Of a stretch of 7,735 nt of DNA, positions 1 through 6,533 are shown piece after piece (the first letter of the stretch is position 1; every line of letters starts with the position of its first letter). The notes under the pieces are model-generated. The model was not told the origin of the DNA, did not search any database, and saw only the letters and a list, made by a program, of their open reading frames with translations. The translations under genes were made by a program, and so were the position numbers. The stretch is taken from positions 1 through 7,735 of the forward strand of contig JAFAWJ010000629.1 of assembly GCA_019242065.1 (NCBI GenBank), written 5' to 3'. This DNA is from Chloroflexota bacterium (GTDB lineage Bacteria; Chloroflexota; UBA6077; CF-72).

Positions 1-2
1 CA

Positions 3-44
3 ACCGGCCTCTGGCAGCAATTCAACGCCGATTGGATAGGCTGA
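3..44 (+). CDS. Possible C-terminal tail of an upstream gene (partial)
   Basis: One frame is open from the window edge to a TGA at 42-44 and reads TGLWQQFNADWIG. Ten of its 13 sense codons end in G or C, like the real genes in this window, while the competing frame 2-184 has mixed third positions and would run into the next gene. Thirteen residues are too few to name a family. If real, this gene ends 127 bases before the DUF4388 gene. The space between (45-171) shows no clear terminator or promoter. Confidence 0.25.
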   Translation, partial: TGLWQQFNADWIG

Positions 45-171
45 ACCACTGCGTGTTGGTCCGTATCCCGCAGCCGGACAAAACAGCTAGGCCGACGACG
101 GTGTTGGCGAGTCCGTCGGTGGCGGGCGTGCCTCGAAGGATGATGCGATTGCGCACGAGCAGCGAGCGCCT

Positions 172-2013
172 GTGGTCACATTGAAGGGCTCGCTCGCCAA
201 CGTCAGCCTGCTGGCCGTGGTGCAGTCGATTGGCGAGCCGCGGCACACGGGCACGCTGCATCTGACGAAAGGCACGGCCACGAGCCGGCTCGCGTTTGAC
301 GACGGCCGCCTGGTCGCCGCCGAATGCGGCGACACGCACGGTCTCGACGCGGTCGCCCACTGCGCGCTGGACTTCGGCGGTGCGGAGTACGCCTTTATCG
401 AGGGCACGCCGAACGCACAGCGCACGCTCGACGTCGGGCCCGCCGACGTGACGAAACTGCTGACGCGCATCACGAGCAGCGACTTTCCGGCGACCAACGG
501 GACGGTGGTCGCCGACGAACACGCCGAGGTGGCCTGCCCGCACCTGGGCTTCGCGGACGATCCCGAGCACCGCTACTCGCGGACGACGGCGATGCACCGC
601 TGTTACGCGAGCGGCTCCGCGGCGCTGGTGTCGGCGCAGGACCAGCGCGAGCTGTGCCTGTCGGGGCGCTATACGACGTGTGCCCGCTTCCGCAGTGCTC
701 AGACCTGGGCGCCGCTCGCCGACGAGCTGGCGCAGCACACTCCAGCCGCCGTGGCGGCTGGCGATTCGTGGAATGCGTCTTCATCCGCGGCTGCGTCAGG
801 TGCCTGGGCGAGCGATTCGTGGAATCCGGCTTCGTCTTCGGCGCGGCCAGGTGTTGTGGCGAGCGATCCAGCCAGTCCGTCGACCGCGGCGGCTCAAGCA
901 GGCTTCTCGGCCGGCGATCCAGCCAGTCCGTCGACCGCCGCACCTCGCCCAGCGCCGCTCCGTGCCGTCCCCCCGCCCGCGGCTCGCCCCCAGATCCCGC
1001 CTGGCGTCGCCGCCCGCCTGGCCGCCGCCAGCCAGATGCAGATCACCTCTGGCCCTCAGCCCGAGCGGTCCGCCCCGCCTCGGCCGCAGCCTCCGAAAGT
1101 CGTCCCGCCCAAAGCCGCCCAGCCGCCAGTCGCCGACGACCCCGCCGCGCGCCGCAGTAGGGCCGTAAAGATCGCCACCGCGGTTGCCGCCGGCCTCGCC
1201 CTGCTCATGCTCGTCGGTCAGCTCGCCTGGCCTGCCGTGCGCGGTCGATCCACACCGAGGCCGGCCGCCGCGGAGCCCGCTGAAAACCCCACGCCTGCGG
1301 CTCTCGCCGCTCCCCAATTACTTGCCAGTCCCGAGGTGCCGTCGGCCGTCAATCCGCCCGGCGTACCCACGTCCCAGTCGCTCGCCGCTCCACCACGCCA
1401 GGCCGCCGGCGCGTACTCAGCCACCAATCCGTCCGCCACCTCCGATCCCAATTCCGTGCGCGACGTCCGCTTTGCCTCCGGCGCCGCCGACGGCTGGCTC
1501 GACCACCAGCCGTACGCCGGCTGGAGCGACGGCGCCTATCGCTTGCTCGCCAGTGACGCCATGCGCTTCGTCGCGGTCGGCGTGCCAATCGACCACGACC
1601 TCGGTGACGTCATCCTCAGCGCGACGTTCCGCAAAACCGGCGGACCGCCCGGCGGTGGCTACGGCCTGATCCTGCGCAACCAGGGGCCGGCGCCGCTCGA
1701 CGGCGTCAACCAGGACTTCAACGCTTATGTGCTGGAAACCGGCGATCTGGGCGAATATGGCGTGTGGCGACGCGACGGCGATCACTGGGTCGATCTGGTG
1801 CCCTGGACGCCGTCGTCCGCGGTGCGCTCCGGCGGCTCGCCCAACGATCTCCTGGTCCGCGCTGTCGGCAACCAGCTCTCGTTCAGCGTCAACGGCAGCG
1901 TCATTGCGCAGGTGACCGACAAGACCTTCGCCCAGGGTGGCGTTGGCGTCTTCGTGGGCGGTGACGACAACGCCGTCGCGCTCGATCGCTTCAACCTCGA
2001 GCTCCCGGACTGA
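172..2013 (+). CDS. DUF4388 / Cys4-motif / single-TM protein with C-terminal concanavalin-like domain
   Basis: 613-residue protein of unknown exact role. Residues 3-80 match the DUF4388 pattern: LKGSLANVSLLAVVQSI, then TGTLHL, AFDDGRLVAAECGDTHGLDA and a final AEYAFIEG. This domain is found at the N-terminus of PatA-like regulators and many bacterial signalling proteins. Residues 121-172 carry four cysteines, C122 (in CPHLG), C144, C162 and C170, possibly a metal-binding or structural module. Residues 180-330 are a Pro/Ala/Ser-rich linker containing four 17-residue repeats. A single membrane helix spans about 334-355; R327, R328, R330 and K333 just before it suggest N-inside, C-outside topology. 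Residues about 428-613 are beta-rich (GYGLILRNQ, DLLVRAVGNQLSFSVNG, GGVGVFVGG, LDRFNLEL) and resemble concanavalin-like/DUF1080-type jelly rolls. I see no glycosidase active site there. The GTG at 172 is the first usable start after the in-frame TAG at 88-90; no good Shine-Dalgarno precedes it. The next gene starts 3 bases after the stop. Domain calls are by eye; function is open. Confidence 0.93.
   Translation: MVTLKGSLANVSLLAVVQSIGEPRHTGTLHLTKGTATSRLAFDDGRLVAAECGDTHGLDAVAHCALDFGGAEYAFIEGTPNAQRTLDVGPADVTKLLTRITSSDFPATNGTVVADEHAEVACPHLGFADDPEHRYSRTTAMHRCYASGSAALVSAQDQRELCLSGRYTTCARFRSAQTWAPLADELAQHTPAAVAAGDSWNASSSAAASGAWASDSWNPASSSARPGVVASDPASPSTAAAQAGFSAGDPASPSTAAPRPAPLRAVPPPAARPQIPPGVAARLAAASQMQITSGPQPERSAPPRPQPPKVVPPKAAQPPVADDPAARRSRAVKIATAVAAGLALLMLVGQLAWPAVRGRSTPRPAAAEPAENPTPAALAAPQLLASPEVPSAVNPPGVPTSQSLAAPPRQAAGAYSATNPSATSDPNSVRDVRFASGAADGWLDHQPYAGWSDGAYRLLASDAMRFVAVGVPIDHDLGDVILSATFRKTGGPPGGGYGLILRNQGPAPLDGVNQDFNAYVLETGDLGEYGVWRRDGDHWVDLVPWTPSSAVRSGGSPNDLLVRAVGNQLSFSVNGSVIAQVTDKTFAQGGVGVFVGGDDNAVALDRFNLELPD
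760..963 (+). repeat. Four tandem 51-bp (17-codon) units in the linker of the DUF4388 protein
   Basis: Four units start at 760, 811, 862 and 913, exactly 51 bases apart, and each begins with RGCGAT. They encode residues 197-213, 214-230, 231-247 and 248-264, each opening with GD or SD. Units 1 and 2 share DSWN and an SSSA run. Units 3 and 4 share DPASPSTAA and a perfect 25-base match (863-887 and 914-938). The exact period keeps the frame, so copy number could change without breaking the protein. The repeats lie between the Cys4 segment and the membrane helix and probably act as a flexible spacer. Confidence 0.85.
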
Positions 2014-2016
2014 CGT

Positions 2017-4323
2017 GTGTCCGCTCCGCTGACCAGGCGTGCCCTCCTGGCGCTGGGGGCCGTTGCGCTCGGCACCGCGGCCGGTCTGAAGGGCATCGCC
2101 GGTATCGCCTCTGGCGACGCGCGACCTGGCGATCAGCAGGTCAGCCTGGCGGGACTCACCCTGCTGGTGCGCGCCGACCCGTGGCAAATGTCCCTGCTGG
2201 ATCCAAATGGCAACACCCTGTGGGACGAAGCGGCCGACCAGACCATCGGCTTTCGCTCCGCCGACGGCGATCTCCGCCAGGCCCGCCGCCTGGCCAGCTT
2301 CAACGTGGTCAGCACCGACGTGGTGCAGATGGCCGCCGAAACCGACGATCCCGCGACCGCCATCAACATCGAAGTCCGCGCCCTTGGCTCCGGCGCCCTA
2401 CGCATGACCGTCATCCCGGACACCGCGGCGTACGCCGCGTCGATCGGCGGCGCGTTCATGAGCCCATCTGACGAGCGGTTCGTGGGCTTCGGCGAGCGCT
2501 TCGACGCCGTCAACCAGCGCGGCAAAACCGTCGACACGTGGGCGAACGATCGTCGCGTTGCGGGCTACGGCTCCAGCACCTACGCGCCGATACCGGCGCT
2601 GCTGTCGAGCTACGGCCACGGCTTCGCGCTCGAGCGCTTCGAGCGGTCCCGGTTCGACCTGGCCGTCACCGAAGGCGATCGCTGGGCGTGGCAGCAGGAC
2701 GCCCCGGCCGCCAGCCTGCTCATCACCTACGGCCCGACGCTCAAAGACCTGGTCCAGCGCAACGCCCAGCTGACCGGACTGCCGCCCCTGCCGCCGCCGT
2801 GGCTGTTTGGTGTGTGGAAAACTTCGGTCGGTGGTCAGGACGCGGTGACCGCCGAGATGAAGAAATTGCGTGAATTGAAGGTGCCGGTCTCGGCGGTGTT
2901 CTGTTTTGACGCCATGGATTCGGATGCCAACCTCGGCTGGCCGGTCGTCACGTTCGCGGGTCGTCAGGCCGGACCCTATCCGGACCCGCGCGGCTTCACC
3001 AATGGCCTGCACGCGCTCGGCTTCAAGGTGCTCAACTATTTCACCGCCGATTTTCATACCGACCGGCCGAATTTCCTGGAGCCCGCCACGCACGGCTTCC
3101 TTGTCCGCCGCGCGGACGGTCGCATCTACGTGCATCCCGACTTTCAGGTCGCCTGGCTGGACTACACCGACCCTGATACCTCCGTGTGGTGGACCGGTTC
3201 GTGGCATCGGGCGCTGAACGATCTGGGCTACGACGGCGGCATGCTCGACCTGGGTGAGCTCATCCCCGCCGACGCCAGCCTGGCCGACGGCACCTCGGGT
3301 CTGCAGACGCACAACCGCTATCCCCTGCTGTACGCGCAGTCGGCCTGGAACGCCGCCTCGACCGCGCGGCCGAACGGTGACTTCGGGATCTTGCTACGCT
3401 CCGGCGCGCTGGGCGCCCAGCGCTTCCAGAGCGCGCAGTGGAACGGTGACGCGGTGATGCGCTGGGAAGGTCCCGAGGGGCTGCAGTCGATGGTGCCGGC
3501 GGCGCTGTCCTTTGGTCTGGCCGGCTTTCCGTACTGGCACACGGAGGTCGCCGGCTACGTGCAGGCTGACCTGAGCCACGACCAGGAGCGTGAGCTCTGG
3601 CTGCGCTGGGTCCAGCTGGCGAGCTGGACGGCGTTGCTGCGCGACCACCTGGGCGATCACCCCCGCTCGCCGATCGACGTGTGGCTCGACGACGGCACCC
3701 TGGGCACGTTCGAGCAAGGGGCGCGCGTGCACGCGAGTCTGGTGCCTTACCTGTATAGCCTGGCCGACGACGCTAACCGCACCGGCCTGCCTCTGATGCG
3801 CTTCATGCCGCTCGAAGTCCCCGACGACCCGCGCGCCTGGCAGGAAGAGCAGTCGTACTTCCTGGGACCGACGTTCCTGGTCGCGCCAGTCGTGGAGGCG
3901 GGTGCCACGACGCGCACGGTGTATCTGCCGTCGGGGACGTGGGTCGATTACTGGCGCGGGACGATCTACGCCGGCGGCCAGGAGGTGACCGTCGACGCGC
4001 CGCTGGACGGCAGCGGCCCGCCCGTCTTCGCCCGCGCCGGCGCGATCGTCCCGCTGGCGCCGGCCTACGACTCACTGGTCCCGGCCGACCCGGCCTCAGG
4101 CGTCACTACCTGGAGCGGCGACCTGGTGATCCGCATCATGCCCAGCGGTCCGTCGGGTCCGAGCGAGTCGACCTTCACCCTGTACGACGGCACCCACCTG
4201 CACTGGACGGGCAGCGCCCTGGAAATCAGCGCCAACCCCAGCACGCGCATGATCGAGCTGCACGCCCCCGACGGGACCGTGACCAGCCACAAGGTGGACC
4301 AATCCAGCACCACGCTCTCATGA
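2017..4323 (+). CDS. Exported glycoside hydrolase family 31 (alpha-glycosidase-type) enzyme
   Basis: 768-residue GH31 retaining glycosidase. The N-terminus (LTRRALLALGAVALGTAAG) is a twin-arginine-type signal, so a folded enzyme is probably exported or membrane-anchored. Residues about 43-250 form the N-terminal beta-sandwich (VGFGERFDAVNQRGK at 156-170). Residues about 260-600 form the TIM barrel, and about 600-768 the C-terminal beta domains (LGPTFLVAPV, LPSGTWVDYW, PPVFARAGAIVPL). The nucleophile should be D411 in GGMLDLGELIP and the acid/base D478 in QWNGD; R461 in LLRSG and H544 in RDHLGDHP also fit the active site. The DLGELIPADASLADG stretch and following HNRYPLLYAQ most resemble YihQ-type members, and the 67-residue gap between catalytic aspartates equals that recalled for YihQ (D405, D472). 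The KRxxWNW sulfonate-binding stretch of YihQ is absent, so sulfoquinovose is unlikely and the substrate is unknown. The GTG start lies 3 bases after the upstream stop with no clear ribosome-binding site, suggesting translational coupling. Confidence 0.95.
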   Translation: MSAPLTRRALLALGAVALGTAAGLKGIAGIASGDARPGDQQVSLAGLTLLVRADPWQMSLLDPNGNTLWDEAADQTIGFRSADGDLRQARRLASFNVVSTDVVQMAAETDDPATAINIEVRALGSGALRMTVIPDTAAYAASIGGAFMSPSDERFVGFGERFDAVNQRGKTVDTWANDRRVAGYGSSTYAPIPALLSSYGHGFALERFERSRFDLAVTEGDRWAWQQDAPAASLLITYGPTLKDLVQRNAQLTGLPPLPPPWLFGVWKTSVGGQDAVTAEMKKLRELKVPVSAVFCFDAMDSDANLGWPVVTFAGRQAGPYPDPRGFTNGLHALGFKVLNYFTADFHTDRPNFLEPATHGFLVRRADGRIYVHPDFQVAWLDYTDPDTSVWWTGSWHRALNDLGYDGGMLDLGELIPADASLADGTSGLQTHNRYPLLYAQSAWNAASTARPNGDFGILLRSGALGAQRFQSAQWNGDAVMRWEGPEGLQSMVPAALSFGLAGFPYWHTEVAGYVQADLSHDQERELWLRWVQLASWTALLRDHLGDHPRSPIDVWLDDGTLGTFEQGARVHASLVPYLYSLADDANRTGLPLMRFMPLEVPDDPRAWQEEQSYFLGPTFLVAPVVEAGATTRTVYLPSGTWVDYWRGTIYAGGQEVTVDAPLDGSGPPVFARAGAIVPLAPAYDSLVPADPASGVTTWSGDLVIRIMPSGPSGPSESTFTLYDGTHLHWTGSALEISANPSTRMIELHAPDGTVTSHKVDQSSTTLS

Positions 4324-4353
4324 AGCAAGCCCGCGGGCGTGGTCTGCGGCACG

Positions 4354-4377
4354 GTGCACTGAGGGTACACTCTTGGT
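4354..4377 (+). promoter_or_regulatory. Candidate leaderless promoter and operator of the toxin-antitoxin pair
   Basis: A -10-like TACACT at 4366-4371 ends six bases before the ATG at 4378, so transcription would start at or next to the start codon and give a leaderless mRNA. No convincing -35 is seen at the usual spacing (TCTGCG at 4343-4348). The motif GTRCACT occurs twice, at 4354-4360 and 4365-4371, with an 11-base period, and the second copy covers the -10. Two half-sites one helical turn apart suit binding by a ribbon-helix-helix antitoxin that represses its own operon. A GAGGG at 4361-4365 could be a distant Shine-Dalgarno instead. Confidence 0.35.
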
Positions 4378-4704
4378 ATGTCGAGTGGTGTCAAGAAGTT
4401 GTCGGTCAGCGTACCGACCCAGATCTGGGCCGACGCCACCCGCCTCTTACGGCCGGACAGCGAGGAATCCAATTCGGCGTTCGTCAGCCGGGTGCTACGC
4501 GACGCCGTGCTGCATGCCAGGGCGACCGCCTACACGCGCGGCTACGCCGAATACCCCCCCGTCGACCAGCCCGACGCGATTGGCGACGCGCTCGCCGGCC
4601 AGGCGGCTGCTGAACTGCGGGTCGCGGAAGAGGCGGCGGAGCTGCCGCTGATGGGTGGCCCAGCAGCCTACGCGGAATGGAAAGAATGGTGTGCTGCGCG
4701 GTGA
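4378..4704 (+). CDS. Ribbon-helix-helix antitoxin of a MazEF-like pair
   Basis: 108-residue protein with the layout of a type II antitoxin. Residues 6-13 (KKLSVSVP) look like the DNA-contacting beta strand of a ribbon-helix-helix fold. They are followed by helix 1 (about 14-25) and helix 2 (about 31-47, SNSAFVSRVLRDAVLHA), with the usual N-cap before the second helix. Residues 50-108 are Ala/Glu-rich and should form the tail that wraps around and blocks the toxin. The stop overlaps the start of the MazF-like gene, the standard antitoxin-first order. The gene begins 54 bases after the GH31 stop and seems to have its own promoter. A C7 run at 4554-4560 inside the gene is a potential slippage site. 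The role is inferred from fold and context; I cannot name a subfamily. Confidence 0.8.
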   Translation: MSSGVKKLSVSVPTQIWADATRLLRPDSEESNSAFVSRVLRDAVLHARATAYTRGYAEYPPVDQPDAIGDALAGQAAAELRVAEEAAELPLMGGPAAYAEWKEWCAAR

Positions 4705-5008
4705 GATCTGGTGGGCAGATGTTCCGGGCGGCCCGCACCCGGTCGTGCTGGTCTCGCGCGACGGCAGTTACCTGCTGCGGCGCAAAGCGACCGTCGCGCT
4801 GGTGACTTCCCGCATCCGCGGCATCCCGGTCGAGGTGGTGCTCGACGAGCACAACGGTCTGCTCCACCGCTCAGTGGCCAACGTCGACGAGCTGTACACC
4901 ATCCGACTGAGCAATCTGCTGGAGCGCGTCGGTGCGTTAGACGCCGATCAACTAGGCGAACTCGACGAGGCGCTGCAGTTCGCCCTCGCATTGCCCGCGA
5001 TGCGTTAG
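4691..5008 (+). CDS. MazF/PemK-type endoribonuclease toxin
   Basis: 105-residue toxin of the MazF/PemK family, expected to cleave single-stranded RNA at short sequence motifs and to be neutralised by the antitoxin encoded just upstream. It opens with MLRGEIWWADVP, the family signature, and continues with PVVLVSRD (17-24), VALVTSRIRGIPVEV (35-49), NVDELYTI (64-71) and a final helix from about 85. T39 matches the conserved catalytic Thr. The Arg normally found in the RPV motif is His here (H16, PHPVV), which may alter activity. I chose the GTG at 4691 because it gives the usual family N-terminus and has GGAAAG at 4679-4684 upstream. An ATG at 4655 in the same frame would add 12 residues. With the GTG start the genes overlap by 14 bases, consistent with coupled translation. 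Confidence 0.9.
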   Translation: MLRGEIWWADVPGGPHPVVLVSRDGSYLLRRKATVALVTSRIRGIPVEVVLDEHNGLLHRSVANVDELYTIRLSNLLERVGALDADQLGELDEALQFALALPAMR

Positions 5009-5113
5009 AGAGGCTTGGTCCTCACTGTGCATCCCGCGCGCTTTTGGCGCTGACCGAACGTGCACAACGCCGCCTTTGGCGACGATTGCCACGGCTTTCC
5101 CGGCCCTCGCCTG

Positions 5114-6373
5114 CTATGCCACCCAGTAGCCCAGCGAGAACATCGCCATGCATGCCACGCCCAGGAGTGTGGCGACCACCAAGAACCCCCAGTGGACCGC
5201 GCGATACTTCGTTCCTGCCGCCGCCAGCGCGACAAACGCAGGTAGCAACTCCAGGTCGTAGCGCAACGTCGAAGCCAGAAAGCCCGTCGAGATCATGGGC
5301 ACGAACAGCAGGCTCCCGAACAGCGCGATGCTCGGCCTGGCCACCCGCCACGACGCCACGAGCAAGACGAAAAAAAGGATGCTCAAGCCGACCTCAATCA
5401 GCGAGTTGCGATAGGCATACAGTGGGACGGGGGCCGATAGCACCGTGCTCATCCACTCCCATGGCGGCGCCAGTCGACGCCCCCACTCCTCACCAGCCGA
5501 AAGCACCAGCCACGGATTGCCTGAAAGCGCCCACAAGAACGCTGCCCAGGCCGCAAATGCCGCCGGCACCAGGCCGAGGGCCAGCCCATCGCGGCGCAAG
5601 CGATCGAACCGACAGCCCGCCTGCGTCGTGTATTCGTAGGCAAGCGGCACAGCCAGTAGTACGCCGTACGGCCGGGCCAGCGCCGCGAGGGCTCCAAGGA
5701 CCCCTGCAGGCATCCAGTTGCCGCGGCGCGCACAGTAGACCGCGGCGGCCGAACACGCGAGGAACAGTGAGTGCGGATACACCGCCGACAGGAAGACCGT
5801 CGCCGGAAAGACCAGCAGGTACAGCGCCACACGCCTTGCGACGAGTTCTCCGTGGTCGAGCCGCAGGAGTGCGACAACGAAGCCGAGCGCGACCAACAGG
5901 GCCATGTTCGAGATGAGCAACCCCGCGATCAGCAGTGCGCCGTTCGTCGGTCCGCCAAGCACCAGGCTCAGGAGCCGCATGCACAGCGGATAGAGCGGCG
6001 CGAACGCGACGCTGGAATCCCCCGACGGGTTGTAGACGTAGCCGTCGCGCGCAATCCACAGGTAGTACCCGGCATCCCAACCGTCGAAGGCGTTGAGCCA
6101 CGCCAGTGGCGTCGGGTTGCCTCTCCACAACTTGTCGTCGGTCGGCACTGACGGGCCGACCCGCGCAAACAGGAGCACGACCAGCAGCAGTAGTCGTGTG
6201 AAGGCGAACGGCAGCACCACTTCGTGCATCCACGGCCACCGCGTCCAGATGCGGACGAGCCAGGCCGGTGGCGCGACACTCGGGGAGGTGCCTACCGAGC
6301 TGGCCGTCGACACGCTCATCGCCGCGCTGTCGGTGGTGCGGACCACCCCAAGCTCATCACTCAGCACGAGCAC
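5114..6373 (-). CDS. Polytopic GT-C mannosyltransferase, PIG-V (GPI mannosyltransferase 2)-like
   Basis: 419-residue integral membrane protein with roughly 9-11 hydrophobic segments, the first at about 52-70 and the last at about 394-416. Between the first two, residues 96-112 read FDGWDAGYYLWIARDGY, matching the conserved WDxxxYxxIAxxGY loop of PIG-V-related enzymes; D97 and D100 are the candidate catalytic acidic residues on the outer face. The stretch FPATVFLSAVYPHSLFLA (189-206) and the following GALAALARPYG also fit. These enzymes transfer a sugar from a polyprenyl-phosphate donor to an acceptor outside the membrane. In bacteria the acceptor is usually unknown, and I see no partner gene here. 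The GTG at 6373 gives the longest product with a 48-residue lead before the first helix; the ATG at 6319 (residue 19) is a reasonable alternative. No clear ribosome-binding site favours either. The gene converges with the toxin gene and diverges from the lipoprotein gene. Confidence 0.92.
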   Translation of the reverse strand: MLVLSDELGVVRTTDSAAMSVSTASSVGTSPSVAPPAWLVRIWTRWPWMHEVVLPFAFTRLLLLVVLLFARVGPSVPTDDKLWRGNPTPLAWLNAFDGWDAGYYLWIARDGYVYNPSGDSSVAFAPLYPLCMRLLSLVLGGPTNGALLIAGLLISNMALLVALGFVVALLRLDHGELVARRVALYLLVFPATVFLSAVYPHSLFLACSAAAVYCARRGNWMPAGVLGALAALARPYGVLLAVPLAYEYTTQAGCRFDRLRRDGLALGLVPAAFAAWAAFLWALSGNPWLVLSAGEEWGRRLAPPWEWMSTVLSAPVPLYAYRNSLIEVGLSILFFVLLVASWRVARPSIALFGSLLFVPMISTGFLASTLRYDLELLPAFVALAAAGTKYRAVHWGFLVVATLLGVACMAMFSLGYWVA

Positions 6374-6400
6374 GGGTTAGGCGCTGTTGAGCAGGCCCCA

Positions 6401-6436
6401 CACCCTCTTAACTAACGGTTGTCGACCGCGGGTCAA
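6401..6436 (-). promoter_or_regulatory. Weak candidate promoter for the mannosyltransferase gene
   Basis: Read on the - strand, TTGACC (6431-6436) is a good -35 match. It is followed after 16 bases by TAGTTA (6409-6414), a poor -10, in the most AT-rich patch of the divergent intergenic region. It would give a leader of about 28 bases before the GTG at 6373. Only the -35 half is convincing. The rest of 6374-6533 shows no recognisable site, and no matching + strand promoter was found for the lipoprotein gene. Confidence 0.22.
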
Positions 6437-6533
6437 TGGCAATCGCAAGCCCTCCTTCGCGTCGCAACCGAAACTCAACCGCCAGGTCTCAGCCCGCAAC
6501 GACCGCGCAACGGCGACGCCGCACAGTACTCGG

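Noticed and set aside
59..79. Inverted repeat GTCCG / CGGAC with an 11-base loop
   Set aside because: The stem is only five pairs and no T tract follows, so it is not a convincing terminator.
2..184. + strand frame open from the window edge to TGA at 182-184
   Set aside because: Mixed third-position bases and a protein without family features; it would overlap the DUF4388 start. The frame ending at 44 fits local codon use better.
22..738. - strand open frame of 238 codons over the DUF4388 domain
   Set aside because: Arg/Ala-rich translation with no domain, opposite a clear DUF4388 coding region.
1417..2187. Long open frame on the - strand opposite the end of the DUF4388 gene (256 codons)
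   Set aside because: It spans the junction of two well-supported + strand genes and shows no family motif, so it is a high-GC shadow.
2398..3312. Long open frame on the - strand opposite the GH31 gene (304 codons)
   Set aside because: It is a codon-bias shadow of a GC-rich gene. Its translation is rich in Arg, Gly and Val with no recognisable domain, while the + strand has clear GH31 motifs throughout.
5038..5081. Two small hairpins between the toxin and the mannosyltransferase (GCGC at 5038-5050, CGCC/GGCG at 5071-5081)
   Set aside because: Four-pair stems without a T tract on either strand are expected by chance in this GC-rich sequence.
5370..5376. A7 run inside the mannosyltransferase gene (T7 on the coding strand)
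   Set aside because: It encodes Phe codons in a membrane helix, and the frame continues normally on both sides, so there is no sign of a frameshift.
6381..6533. Upstream extension of the lipoprotein frame
   Set aside because: The frame is open from 6381, but it would place an Arg-rich stretch before the signal peptide and bury the lipobox, so the start at 6534 is preferred.
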